NCBI GenBank assembly: GCA_002633025.1
Contig: NMRB01001006.1
Span: 1 to 64,000, forward strand
Direction: 5' to 3'
Source of the DNA: Notospermus geniculatus
Lineage: Eukaryota > Nemertea > Pilidiophora > Heteronemertea > Lineidae
DNA: 64,000 nt
In this document: one piece after another, positions 30,268 through 41,981 of the stretch
Position numbering within the stretch: the stretch's first letter is position 1
Layout of the letters: every line of letters begins with the position of its first letter
Made by a program: the position numbers and the translations under genes
The notes under the pieces: model-generated
Databases searched by the model: none
What the model saw: the letters and a program-made list of their open reading frames with translations, nothing else
Told to the model about the DNA's origin: nothing

Positions 30268-32200
30268 GATGAGATTTCCAGATTGCGTAAGATTTTTGCA
30301 AACAAATTTCAAAATTGCTGCAATTTTGGAAATTTCCTTGGACAGCATGAAAATGTACATGTAACATTGAACTGAGTGAGGATTGCATGTATGAAATTGA
30401 ATAATTATGGTATCCTTTTAGAGCACGAGTCGGAGACCATTCTTGTCAATCTTGATTTCATGCATTTCACAATAAATTCAACTTCTGAAATTGTATTGAA
30501 TTTTGTTGCAATTGTTCATTACATGTAGTGGCTAAAACTATGAAAGAACCCTCAGGTTACCCATCATTTGATTTCCCATAATTTTAGCTGCTACATGTAA
30601 TTTACTCCAGGTAACGTTTGAAGTCTTGCATGTGGAAGGAAGTCTTCATTGCTTCTAAGGGACTGGATCTTCTGGGTCATGATAAAGAAAAGGGAGAATA
30701 TGCCTATGGACAAATGCTGAAAAAGCTGAAGTATCTCCACCTGTCCCCAATTCCATTTCACTAGGAATGCCTTGTCCTAGTAGGCCTATTTGTAGGCCTA
30801 GTTAATAGTAGTTCACCTCAACGTCGGATGAATATTGGATATACAGTCACTAGTGCAAGCCTCAAGGGTATGTTGTTGGTCTCGGGCAGCAGGGACAAAT
30901 TTTCATGATTGGCTTCCCAGATCAGATGATCACCCCAGTCATGGCAAGGCTAATTGACACCAAGCCAAGGATAAGGAAAGGCCCAGGCTATCAATATGCC
31001 TGCACACCACAAACACTCAGTCAGACGGAAGTAGGGCCAAGTTTAGGCCTACACTGCAGCTAGCTAACATCAATATGATCAAAGCATGGCCAGGGTAGGG
31101 GTTGCTGTCTCATCCATCATGAGTCACAAGGCCTATATATAGCCTAATAGGCCCTATTCCTTTCCTAAAATCATTGAAAAAAAATGACAACAAATTCAAA
31201 CATGTGCTATATATCACCAGTAGGCCTTAAATACGAACTGGCCTTTATTTACCATGAAAAAGTACAGATTAACTGAAAAACTGGGGAAAATATGAGCCCT
31301 CCAATGAAAATGACAGGCCAACGAGTTCAATGCATTGACGTCTCTATGTGCGTGCACGTACATTTTCATGACGCTGCGTCATGACGTGTTCTGACCAATG
31401 TAACGAATCTCGAGTACGCCCGATTTCCCGGCAAAAATAGCACAAAAGCAAAGTCAATTTGAGAAATGGAAACAACCGCTCCGGTCGACATTTCAATTTT
31501 AGTCGATGCGTGTGGCGCTCATCTTTTGATTTTTCACCATTTTACTTTGTATTCATTAGCGAACAATTTTAGTAATACTTTTGTGTGGAGGCCGTCGGAT
31601 CAACAGCGCCGAAAATGGCGTCGCAGAAAAAATGGCCTCGAACGGGCGGTTTTCAACGAAATCCGATCAAACAAACGCCGATTTAATTATTGCAAAACAC
31701 TCTACCTCTTGGAGTCTCCATGTTAATTACAGTAAACTTCTCTGGGATGCTGACGAGTAAAAAAGGATTTTTGACGAGGCTTAAAACGGCGGGAGTTAGT
31801 ATTTTAGACCACGGATAGGTGGCTAGAACCAATTAGCGACCAATTAAGATACATGAGAAAGGCTTTTTGTGGCGCTCGCGTCGGCCCGCGGCCATCTGAC
31901 TGTTACGCACAAACGTTAATCGCACAATCGAATGTAATCCACGTGTTCACCTCGTAACAGCCGTATTGATTTCATATGGCATGTGCAATCCACGTCCTCG
32001 CATCGCAGACGGCACTTTGCATTCGCAAACGGCTCCGAATGCAGTCAGATGTCTCTCCCCGACTTCACTCCCTTGGAGTTTGAACTCACTGGCTGAAAAA
32101 CAGAAGAAACGTCACACCCTCTGAAGAACTCTCCATATCCAGAAATATAGCACAAAGGCGACACACAAAATAAGATATAAAAGCAGAGGTTGTCCTCCAG
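30268..32200. other. no supported gene
   Basis: Unique-looking sequence without a convincing ORF. The 20-bp string TTAGCGAACAATTTTAGTAA at about 31556 also occurs at about 28566. Confidence 0.4.
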
Positions 32201-32214
32201 CGTTGTTTGCAAAT

Positions 32215-32234
32215 TTTCGACCCCAACCGGGGTC
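32215..32234 (-). other. conserved GACCCC-GGTT-GGGGTC hairpin followed by GAAA
   Basis: On the minus strand, CTGAAGAA precedes GACCCCGGTTGGGGTCGAAA. A TTTGCAA upstream can pair with TTGCAAA downstream. The same 20-mer recurs at 52473-52492 and 53703-53722. The arrangement recalls the stem II plus GAAA of hammerhead ribozymes, but with an extra A after CTGAAGA. Confidence 0.35.
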
Positions 32235-32633
32235 TTCTTCAGGCAGACGCTTTCTTGCAAAATACTACAGAAAAGACTGAGGTGAATCCTATATGTAGAT
32301 CTGTACCTCACCTCACCTCTGAAGAACTGACAATATTATTTGAGAAATGGGCCCTAAATGTACGAACTGCAGAATGAAGCCGGAGGACAGCTCCAGCTTT
32401 GGATTTAGACAAGTGTAAAGTGTTTTTCACATTGAACTGGCCAAAGGTACTTAGTTGAACTCAGGAATGTGACCAGATCACATTTACCAAGAGGTAGTGG
32501 TGTTGCACAACACTGACTTGAAAACAGATTATAGCTCTTTCATGGTGTCATCCAAAGCTGGTCAGTGATGACACAGGCTGCCGAGGGCTGTGTCACATTC
32601 TTATCTGTGATCATGCCATTACAGTTTCGTGAC

Positions 32634-33407
32634 GCCGAATCGGTAGATGTCGTCCTGGGTAACCCTAAAGTTTACCCAGCACCAACCTGGGTAACCCTAG
32701 TACGATCCTGGGTAAACTTTAGTGTACTAAAGTTTACCCAGTTTGAAATTCGCGCACTTTTCACCTGCGGTCGAGGTTGAAATTGGTATGTTTTCAATGT
32801 AGCGACACACGAAAATTCCTCATCGCGCGGTGTCTGTCGTCTCATCATGGTCGTGCATGTTGTCCCACATTACCTATTACGGCATTTTTTTTTCGAATAA
32901 AATGGATTTCGTAAGGCAATCTTCTTAGTATCGATGGTGATAATGATGAAGAGGTAGATCTCCCTGACCATCTTGAGATGCGGCAGCAGTGTGCTGCGGG
33001 TGGCCTAGATGAACTTTTGACTAAAACTTTGCCAGCCATTGAACTGGTGAAGAACAAGCGAACCATCTCGAAATTTAACCAGTTTCTTTTTGATTTCTCG
33101 ACCTTTAGATGTGAAGTGACCGTCCCTATAATATGCGATCGACTTCAAATACATCTGCAAATCCTCCGCACGAGTGACGTTATCAGCTGCCATTTTTGCC
33201 GATTTGATGGATTTCGTGTACAGATATATGACTGAAGTGCCGTTTTCAAGATCCTCGACCGCAGGTGAAAAGGTGCGCTAATTTCAAACTGGGTAAACTT
33301 TAGTACACTAAAGTTTACCCAGGATCGTCCTGGGTAACTTTTAGGGTTACCCAGGTTGGTCCTGGGTAAACTTTAGGGTTACCCAGGAGGACATCTACCG
33401 ATTCGGC
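32634..33407. mobile_element. 774-bp foldback element with 9-bp target duplication (Mutator-like?)
   Basis: The terminal repeats are about 145 bp, starting GCCGAATCGGTAGATGTC and full of CTGGGTAA/TTTACCCAG words. The flanks TTTCGTGAC (32625-32633) and TTTAGTGAC (33408-33416) form a 9-bp duplication with one mismatch. The 450-bp interior contains a non-repetitive frame (MRQQCAAGGLDELLTKTLPA) that could be captured host sequence. A shorter relative lies at 47256-47543. Confidence 0.7.
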
Positions 33408-33419
33408 TTTAGTGACAAG

Positions 33420-34060
33420 AGGTCAGCCAAGTGCCTTTGGCCAGTTGAAAAACACTTTACACAGGCGCTTCACCACAGGAAAGTTTCCGGTCAGTGGGTT
33501 TCCTTCAATACGGCTTCCACCTTGCGCAATGACAGAGATACAGGCCTACCCAAAAGTTTTCATCCAGCAGAGAAAAATTCTATATATCGGAATATCAGGG
33601 TACTTACACACATACACACACACTCTCTGTCCTTTCTTGTTGAAAATATCCAGTCCAGACTCCATTATCTCGGAACGAGCAAAACACAAAGTATCCAACC
33701 TGATGCGCCGTCATGCGCACATCTCGTGCTGTCATGAGATTGGGGCGATAGTTGTTTGCCAGCACTTGACGTGCCCATGACAACAAGCACCCAAGCCTAG
33801 GAAGGCAAGCCTAGGAAGGCTCAGCCGATCTGGGCCCCCAACACACACGAGCACACCAGCGAGTGGCCAGTGCGTCCGCACATGTCAAGGTTCCAAAACC
33901 AACTGATGAAAAGAAAGGGGACAGCGTGATCACGTGCACATGACGTCACATCACGTTGGATAAGCACCGTCCCTCAATACTCAACGACTGAAAACAATGG
34001 GCTGGTTCATACAACGTCCGGATTTTACGACGACTATGATCAATTTCAATGTGTGTGCAC
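33420..34060. other. no supported gene
   Basis: Only a short CA-type microsatellite (about 33607-33625) stands out. Confidence 0.4.
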
Positions 34061-34064
34061 ATTA

Positions 34065-34289
34065 GCTCCACCTATCCAAAATCCCCGGGTTTTTAGACCC
34101 GTGTCTTCCCCGGGCTTGAAAAACCCCACCTCGCGCTTACACCTAGTTTCAATACATTACAATTGCATGCTGGCGAGCTCGCCGTGTCTAATAGACACGG
34201 GGTTTTTAAACACGGGTCTATTAGACACGGCAAAAAATAGGTGTAAGCGCAAGAACCCCGGGTTTCACCCGGGGTTTTCGACAGGTGGA
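34065..34289. mobile_element. CCCGGG-rich foldback family member
   Basis: CCACCTATCCAAAATCCCCG and CCCGGGGTTTTCGACAGGTGG are the inverted ends. The centre has repeated CCGTGTCTAATAGACACGG palindromes. Related copies are at 36288, 36667 and 52138. Confidence 0.55.
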
Positions 34290-34370
34290 AGTACTGCTAT
34301 TCACGCCTTGGAAACCTGCGATCAGTTTCATGCGCTTGACGGTCCGCGAGCGAGTATGAATTGGTCCTTA

Positions 34371-34520
34371 AGGCGGTGACAGACTAGTGCGTACGCAACG
34401 CGGAGCGATGCGTTTTCTTTTGTGTTTTTGCGCTCCACTGCACATGGTGCTCAGTGGTGCCTGAAAACACAAAAGAAAACGCTTAGTTCCGCGCGGCGTC
34501 GCGCTAGTCTGTCACCGCCT
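34371..34520. mobile_element. 150-bp MITE with TTA duplication
   Basis: The ends AGGCGGTGACAGACTAG and CTAGTCTGTCACCGCCT are inverted. TTA flanks both sides (34368-34370, 34521-34523). This fits PIF/Harbinger. Confidence 0.7.
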
Positions 34521-34556
34521 TTAGACCAGCGACACGTCCGCCAGAAGGGAGTTCTG

Positions 34557-34723
34557 CCCGTTGTACACGGTAGGATTTTTTTGTACTAAAAATTATAAAT
34601 GAGGCTCATGAAGGGTGATTTCGGTCATAGGCTACTGATTGCCTTGCTGAAAGCCATTGTGACCACTCATTTAAGCCCCATTTATAATTTTTAGTACAAG
34701 AAAAATCATACGTGTACAACGGG
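34557..34723. mobile_element. foldback MITE
   Basis: CCCGTTGTACACGGTAGGAT and its near complement ending GTACAACGGG enclose TTTTTAGTACAA-type inner arms. Confidence 0.6.
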
Positions 34724-35083
34724 CATTACGTACACTGCGTTTGGTAATCCAGTAATCCGTGTCTGCTCATAATTGGAGTTTAACGCATTCAGCAGGGCCC
34801 ATATTCATAAAGCTACGGGTCAGATATATAATCTCCGACTTGTATGCAAAAATTTTTACGCTCAACTTCGGCAGACCACGAGGCTGCTGCCGAAGTCGAG
34901 CGAGCGGTAATGTTCGTAATGTACACTAAGCTTCCTACCTTGAAACACCCATTAGCCTACACCCTTCACATACCAACTACGTCATCATTCACTCGCCTGA
35001 AACCGAAAGTGAAGGGCTCTCTGATAATCCAACACGTCGCTCGAAACTTCACAATGGAAGAAGGAAAAATTCCTGGCGAATTA

Positions 35084-35237
35084 AGGCGGTGACAGACTAG
35101 CGCGTAAGCAGCGCGTCGGGAAGCGTTCAACCAATCAGTGAGGCGGTAACATGGACCGAAACAGCTACCGAATGATCTGATTGGTGGGACGCCTGCTATG
35201 CAGGACGCGCTGCGTACGCCCCAGTCTGTCACCGGCT
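35084..35237. mobile_element. 154-bp MITE, same family as 34371
   Basis: The ends AGGCGGTGACAGACTAG and CAGTCTGTCACCGGCT are inverted, with TTA on both sides (35081-35083 and 35238-35240). Confidence 0.7.
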
Positions 35238-35240
35238 TTA

Positions 35241-36287
35241 GAGGTAAACACCGGCCTAGTATTAACAGCATATCGCACACCTGTTAGAGCCTCCATCAAA
35301 CTAACCGACCTTTCTGTTGTCAATACTAGTATTATCAGTATTGTCATGCCCTGTCCCTCCTTGGCGAGGCTTATATAAGAAGTAGGCACAGGTCTTAAAG
35401 CGCCACGCTATGCATCCAAAACTGTATTTCGTGACGCCGTCGTAATGCATCTCATTTACGGTGACCTCGTTCATAGCATTATACACACGGTCGATGTACA
35501 CCATTTACACACAGCGCTAAGTCATGGTAGTGAGGTTGATCATGATCTTGTGTCAATGCATACTCGGCAAGACTGTTCAAATCTATCTATCTGAATGAAC
35601 TACATGATCTAAGTCACCAATTAGGTATTGTTTGCGTTCTTACACACAAACGAATGAGTTGAAGCATGTGTGGTGAAGCTACGGGCTGCCATTTTGTGTC
35701 AAGATATAGTATCAGTCCAGCCTCGGTGTTATCATTGCCTATATACGACTGGACAGGGGACCAGGCTTATGAAGGTGTGGAGGGAGAAAGAGTCACCTAA
35801 CGCATATAGTCGCGCTTTAAAATTCCTCACCAAATGAACGATCAAATATTAGAAAATCCGTTAAGCATGATGCACTCTGTATGACGATATTGTAAATTGA
35901 TGCGTCTTCAGCCATGATGCCCTTTCGTTCCTTTTCCCCCTCCATAGATTCTAAAAAGGTGAAATATGAATTTTTAAAAAAAATTAAGAAATTTTTTCAA
36001 GAACAGCTTTATTATTCTTGGTTATTTGGCAAATAAAACGAAAGGGCAGTGTGCACGGATATATTGTCAAGAGCATGTGCTGGTCAAATATCTTTGCCTA
36101 TTTTCGGTATTTCTATATGTAATTTTGATGCGTTCAGAAATACAAAAGAAATCAATATGCATTGCCTGTGTACACAAAGTTTGCCATCTGAAAAGCAAAT
36201 GAGCTGGGAATGGTGTATCGTTGTCATTGCACAATAACTACGATAACACCTAATAAACACGTGCAATAGACAGGTCATTTCATCATT
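35241..36287. other. no supported gene
   Basis: Unique-looking sequence with no convincing ORF or repeat. Confidence 0.4.
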
Positions 36288-36662
36288 AGCTGCGGTTACA
36301 CCTGTTGAAAATACCCGTGTTTTCCCAGACCCGTGTCAAATCCGTGTGTACGAAAATCCCGGAGAGAGGTCACACTACTACATTGTAGTTAGATAGCCCG
36401 GCGACAGTTGCGCTGCATGCATTGACTCTTCGGTCATTTCTGCATTGTCCACATTGTTGGTGGCGCGAAAACGAAGTTGCTAAATGGCTGCGCCATCTGT
36501 AGCCGTGCGAAGAACTAACGTAAACACGGGGATTTAGAAAAAGCACGGCGAGCTTGCCGTGCCACAAAAACCCGTGTTTTTCAGACACGGGTTTCTTGAA
36601 GCCCGGCAATTCATAGGTGTGATCGCAACAAACCCGGGGATTTTATGTAGTGTAACCACGGC
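36288..36662. mobile_element. CCCGGG-rich foldback family, copy 2
   Basis: AGCTGCGGTTACACCTGTTG at the left and ATGTAGTGTAACCACGGCT at the right are inverted. The interior carries repeated ACCCGTGTTTTTC/CACGGGT hairpins. Confidence 0.6.
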
Positions 36663-36666
36663 TATT

Positions 36667-37022
36667 TACCTTGTTTACACAACATAAAAGTCCGAGCTCA
36701 GCCCGGGCTTTTTGCGTTTACACCTATGAATCGCCGTGTCTAGCCCGGGCTTTTAAAACCCATATATGCCGCGTACATGCTCAAAAAGCCGGGCTTATTT
36801 CAGACCCGGTGTAACATTTTTCAGTGAGGCCCGTGTGACATTACAATAGATTGACGGAATATGCCCCGACTTGACAATTGGGCAACACTCAGAGAAACAG
36901 CGAGTCCGTTTGCCAGTTGTTGCGAACAATGGGAATCACACAGAAAAATGGCCACACTGAAAAACGTTACAACTGGCTTCGAAAAGTCCGGGCTTTTTCC
37001 GACAGGTGTAACCACAGCTATT
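36667..37022. mobile_element. CCCGGG-rich foldback family, copy 3
   Basis: It lies next to copy 2. It has repeated AGCCCGGGCTTTT units and ends GACAGGTGTAACCACAGCTA. Confidence 0.55.
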
Positions 37023-37317
37023 GACAGCTCCTATTGACACATAATAAATAATGAGATGATGCTGTCAAATGGCTCTTTGAAATACTTACTAGTAAACATA
37101 GCCCCGTGTCGCTCTGATATAACGTTTGATAACACGTTTTATTTCATACTACAACACTTCTACTGTGAGCGGTCGGTGACCTCAGGTGAGCCGTGGATAC
37201 TGCATTGAAAAATATCCACCGCTCACGTGACGCGACTCGGCCAATCATATTCACGGACTGTCTCTTGAGGTACGATAATAGAAGAATGAGGCATGAAAAC
37301 GTTGAAATGTTTAATGA

Positions 37318-37507
37318 GGCTCCTGTTCCATAGACATTCACGTTTCACTTTTCTCGCGTCACACTTCGTTTTCCTTTCGTTCCTCGGAGAAAACATGCCA
37401 CAGGACAGGTAATGTGTGTCTCGTTGTGCGCTGAATCGATGAACGAAAGGAAAACGTGAAGCGTGGCGCGTGAAAAGTGAAACGTGAACTTTTATGGAAC
37501 AGGAGCC
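37318..37507. mobile_element. 190-bp MITE, same family as 47018
   Basis: The ends GGCTCCTGTTCCATAGAC and TTTATGGAACAGGAGCC are inverted. The flanking trinucleotides are TGA and TAA. Internal CGTTTTCCTTTCGTTCCTCG/CGAACGAAAGGAAAACG arms match the 47018 element. Confidence 0.65.
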
Positions 37508-37699
37508 TAATAGGCCTATGGCCCAGTTCATTCGGAGTCGGTTCGATCCGGATCGAGGGACCTCACTTGCTTTATAATATATGTATTTTTATAGCGAGAA
37601 AAAGGCGTGCGATCTGTACTATCCTTCCCACGTTTACATCAACGTCGTTATATTTCCCTTCTTTTCACCGCTACCCTAAAATGAAACATGGATACAGTT

Positions 37700-38722
37700 C
37701 TACATGTATTTTATCGGTGAAAATACATTTACTACCGGTACGTCATATCTCTTATGTTTCAGACGTATCGTGCGGACGTTCCTGTTTGGGTCAAAAGTGA
37801 GTCTACTATCATCGTCACTCACTCCATGCATTTCCAGCCGTACCGGACTGATGACGTCATTGTTTTCATTCAAACTCAATGTACAAACCTCGTTCATTTC
37901 AAAGCCCATGTACCCCCAGTATTTTGTTTTCCACGTGCGCGAAAAACGTACACCGAACACCTCCAACGCTTCGTTACTGATGATAAAGTATTTGGAGTTC
38001 TTTGGCATAGGAACCTCTTGTTGCCGTATTGTAGGACGCGTGTCTAAGTTTTGAACAACAAGAAGAACCTGCAAGCGATATTTGACCTTGTTTATAAAGA
38101 TGAGAACGGGATATTTCGCCACATGGACCAACCACAACCAGGGCCGATCAGGGTTATCCTGTACAATTTTCATCGGCAGTTGAAACTGAAGAGTTGAATT
38201 GTGGAAGAACGCATACGCCATTTTCCCATTCTCATGTTTCCGGTGTAGGTCGTAAAAGGACAAGGACATTGCTGATCGCGCGGACACAAAACAATAAAAA
38301 ACAAATCTTAACATATCCACTGTGTGAATAAGGAGGCGGACATGTCCACTAATATCAGCTTCAATGCATTTTTCTTTCTGTGGAGGAGGAAGATTTACAA
38401 ACAGTTCCCCACGTGAAAATGGGTACACCCGTATTTCCTTAATAATGAAATATTTTGTGCGGGTCTTTCTCAAAAGAACACACAGGCGATAGTGAAGAAA
38501 GCTCTGGGTGTAGATCATGGTGCCTTTAGATAGACGGAGATAGTAGGTGAAATTATATGACACCCGATAAACGTTATTTTGACGCGGAGTGTACACCAGG
38601 ATTCTCGTCCAAGGCACTGGCTTTTCTACGTAATGTACCGTTACAAATGGTTGGCTAAGGTGAAATGAAACAGTTGAAATGAAATGTTTTTCCGTTGATC
38701 TGATTGGTGGAATAAACGACAT
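37700..38722 (-). CDS. intronless 340-residue ORF, paralogue of the 15.1-kb ORF
   Basis: The ORF is intact from the ATG at 38722 (SFIPPIRSTEKHF) to a stop at 37700. It matches the 15091-16116 ORF over its whole length, with many substitutions and small codon-multiple gaps. The best conserved block is FYCFVSARSAMSLSFYDLHR. The upstream DNA (38723-38850) is almost identical to 16117-16240, so the gene was duplicated with its 5' flank. Function is unknown. Confidence 0.55.
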   Translation of the reverse strand: MSFIPPIRSTEKHFISTVSFHLSQPFVTVHYVEKPVPWTRILVYTPRQNNVYRVSYNFTYYLRLSKGTMIYTQSFLHYRLCVLLRKTRTKYFIIKEIRVYPFSRGELFVNLPPPQKEKCIEADISGHVRLLIHTVDMLRFVFYCFVSARSAMSLSFYDLHRKHENGKMAYAFFHNSTLQFQLPMKIVQDNPDRPWLWLVHVAKYPVLIFINKVKYRLQVLLVVQNLDTRPTIRQQEVPMPKNSKYFIISNEALEVFGVRFSRTWKTKYWGYMGFEMNEVCTLSLNENNDVISPVRLEMHGVSDDDSRLTFDPNRNVRTIRLKHKRYDVPVVNVFSPIKYM

Positions 38723-39276
38723 TCGATGACGTAATCTGTAGTAGTAAACTTTGTTTACCTATGAACATATGAAAAGGAGGTCAAAAACGTCGGAGTGTAA
38801 AATTTGCATTCGGGAGCTCAACTCGCTGTGAGCGAGTCTCCCGGTAAGCTTTTATCATTAAAGCGAATTGGTCGTGCCAGCAAAGTGTCTGAATACATGA
38901 TCATTCGCCGCCATCTTGCATATACATGTATTAGTGCTAATTACATGTATGGAATAATAATCTCTGAATGCATTATTACACGACTACCATGGCTTCACTC
39001 TCTTGGGTACCAGTTACCAGGCGGTCAACTCCATATTTAGGCCTCTCTACGAATTCACTAAAAATGTAATTGCAAATGGGGGCCACGAAAACTTCAAAAT
39101 AGGCTGATCACTTTTTTACTGACGGGAACAGTTCCTGATATCAGGTCGACCTTGCGACGGCACTGAACAGGCGGTGTCTAAGCCACGACCGCGTGAAACA
39201 AATCAGCCGGCAATATTGTGTGACATGACTGCAGTTCCGTCTCACCTGCGTCGGTACATGCCCATTTCGTCTTCAA

Positions 39277-39510
39277 AAATGAACATTTCGCCTTTTCCTG
39301 ATTCGCCATCTCCCCTTTCGCCTTTTCCTCCTCCGCCTTAATCTCATCTTGCCTTTGTCAGTATTCGCCTTTTTCTACCTCGCCTTTTCCTTTTTTTCCA
39401 CTCTTTCATTTTGCTTTTCTTAAGTGGGCTTTTCTAGTTTTGCCTTCATCTTAATTCGCCTTTGTCTTTTTTCGCCTTCTCTTACTCTTCCTTGTGGCAA
39501 TTCGCATTTA
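39277..39510. repeat. TTCGCC motif array, paralogous copy
   Basis: Repeated TTTCGCCTTTTCC-like units, matching 16960-17110 and then 17866-17960. Confidence 0.55.
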
Positions 39511-39616
39511 TAACACGTTATTAATTTGATCCGGATTTATCACACCTTGGACTGGAGACAAAGACAGTTATATTTACAAAACGCTACACCCCAGGGATAT
39601 TGTTTTTCAGTTATTT

Positions 39617-39800
39617 CTAAATAAACACCTTTGCTGCTTTAAGCTCTTGAGGTAATTGTTGTATTTGTAAATACCCGTTCATTGTTATTGTGCCCAATTC
39701 TGAAAACATTCTTTCCTGCTCAGTANCCTTATTCCTGTATCTAACTGGTAAAATATCGGCAAGTGACGCAGTGATCACCACTGCCTGGCTATCACGATGA
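39617..39800 (-). other. protein-like fragment containing an N
   Basis: A minus-strand frame reads IVFHRDSQAVVITASLADIL and ends QELKAAKVFI-stop. One base is N at 39726. It reads like a 3' exon or gene fragment but I cannot assign a family, and no clear splice acceptor is seen. Confidence 0.25.
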
Positions 39801-41177
39801 AAAACAATTCCCAATGGTATATTCCATGTAGTGTGTAGTTATCGGGACTGCCACTAGGTGTGCTTCAATGTCACAAATTTCTGGGGATGTGTGTACCGGT
39901 ATCTGTTTACATGTTTACCTGCCACTGGTAGGTCACTGGCATTAGCGAAGATGGCAGCACAGGTTACCACACTGCTGATTTTGTCTTTTTTCATCAAAAT
40001 GAACACTTCTTTTAAAACCAAAATACCGTAATAACACGCTCCTCCTATTGTACTGTGCACATAGGCCGCTCTTCATAGGATTGAAGCCCTAACTAAGGAG
40101 GAGATAGGGCAGCAAGTCCGTTCCACCCAAACTGTGTACAGTCATACATGCAAGGTATAGCAGGTAACAGCTCAACTCAGGTTGATAAAAATATCCAACA
40201 TGGCTACCGTCCATTATAATAAGATGAATCATAATTATTTAGTACTCACACCCTATGCTGTATTCTGATTGGGTGGTTTTCCGACCACCTTATGCTTGGC
40301 TGGGAGACCCAATTACAGCAGGGCTTTGTGTGGGAGTGTATGAAGAGGAGCTGGACCAAAGCCCTGCTATGGGAGGACGGGTGATATACGCACTTTTCCA
40401 TTGGCTATTTCGGGAGACTGGGGGAATCCGCGGAATAAATGGCTCTTTACTTTAAATCGGAACCTCCCAGCAATGGACTAAGAATTGTTGAATGAATCCA
40501 TTTATTCGCATGATCATAAAACCAGAACTGTGAAATTTGCTTGACAGCAAATTTGATGGTCCCTACATCAGAAAATGGAAATTGAATGAAGAAAGGGCAA
40601 GGAACCTCTTCGAATTCACTCATGAAGTCATTTTTTGAAACTGTCTAACGTTTCAGACCTGGATACAAATATTGACTACTTGATGCTACTACTTGATTTT
40701 TAGGTCATTGAGTAGTTTTCTTGCAATCGTGTGCCAATTGAGTGTGGAAGAAGATAGATAGAAAGAAGTGCTATCAAGGGATCATAAATATATGAAATGA
40801 ATAATGTCGAACAAAACACATGATTAGTGGTGTGTTTTTATTCATTCCACAGTAGTATAGCAAATGTGTATTCGCCTTTGCAAAGTTTTAAACAAAGTTC
40901 AAACCATTACAAAAAGTGCCAACTTCATAATTTCAGACGAACTTTGACCTGTGTGACCTTGAAAAGTAGGTCAAATTAAAATCGAGCAATACCGGTACCG
41001 GTATGTTATGTATCTTCATTAGACATACCGGTAGGCCTACATGTATACCCAACATAAAAATCTGACGAAGATCCGTCACTTATTTAGTTCAATAGGAAGA
41101 AATAGCACTTTATCTGATTTTAGTTTTGGCCCCCTAGTGGCAAAGTGAAGAATCAGATTCCATAGGCATTTTGTATG

Positions 41178-41585
41178 TAAAGGCCCGTTTACACATGCAA
41201 CTTCATATGCAACTTCATGCAACTTGTTGCATAAATCTGATGAGACCAAAAATTTCATCAAAGTTGCATGTGTAAACGGGCATGCAACTTGTTGCAACTA
41301 ACAACTGCAACTTGTTGCAAATTTAGATACCAGATCCTATTTTCTGGTGAAGTTGCAACAAGTTGCACGTCGCTGGCCAATGAGGATACAGTAAAAAATC
41401 ATGTGACGTCAACTAAAGCCAAAATGGCTGCCAAACAAAGGATTCCCACCAAAATTCCTGCAACTTTTTGCGAACTTCTGCAACATCGCACTGGATGTTG
41501 CAATGTGTAAACATCAAAGGTAGACTGCAACAAGTTGCAGGTTGCAGCAACTTGCAACTTGGTGCAACCTAGTGTAAACCGCCCT
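41178..41585. repeat. GTTGCA-rich foldback element in copy 1
   Basis: From AAAGGCCCGTTTACACATGC to CTAGTGTAAACCGCCCTTAA, with dense GCAACTTGTTGCA palindromes. It is also present in copy 2 (55535-55950), so it predates the duplication. Confidence 0.65.
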
Positions 41586-41705
41586 TAAGTTGCTGAAACC
41601 TAGAGATACATGTGTACAAAGTTTCAACACGATAGCTTAAACCATCAAAATATAGCCCTTTGAAATTTTTCACAAAATGCCCTCTGTAGGCCAAAATAGG
41701 AATCC

Positions 41706-41961
41706 TATCCGGAACAGCCCACGTGTTCCTTCTTACCATGTTAATATTATGCATTCATTAGTACTCATTAGTCTGACGCCATGCCCCGCCTCCAAGGTCG
41801 CTGGACCAATCATCTCATATGCATGTTTACCTGGTCTGTACTTATACCCTTGTATTCATTTAATAAATCAGAGCATCTTAGCATTTACATGTAGCTATTA
41901 GAACCACACCTTTGCGTTCCTTTCTGTCTCATCTCGAACCTGATCTCAATGTGCTAGTACA
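41706..41961 (+). repeat. 5' LTR of the BEL element
   Basis: It starts TATCCGGAACAGCC and ends GTGCTAGTACA, the same length as the 3' LTR. AATAAA at about 41860 could serve in polyadenylation. Confidence 0.85.
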
Positions 41962-41981
41962 TTGTTGGTGCCGTGACCAGG
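41962..41981 (+). promoter_or_regulatory. primer-binding site region
   Basis: TTGTTGGTGCCGTGACCAGG directly follows the 5' LTR. TGG-GCC-type sites in this place are typical for BEL/Pao. The matching tRNA is not determined. Confidence 0.6.
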
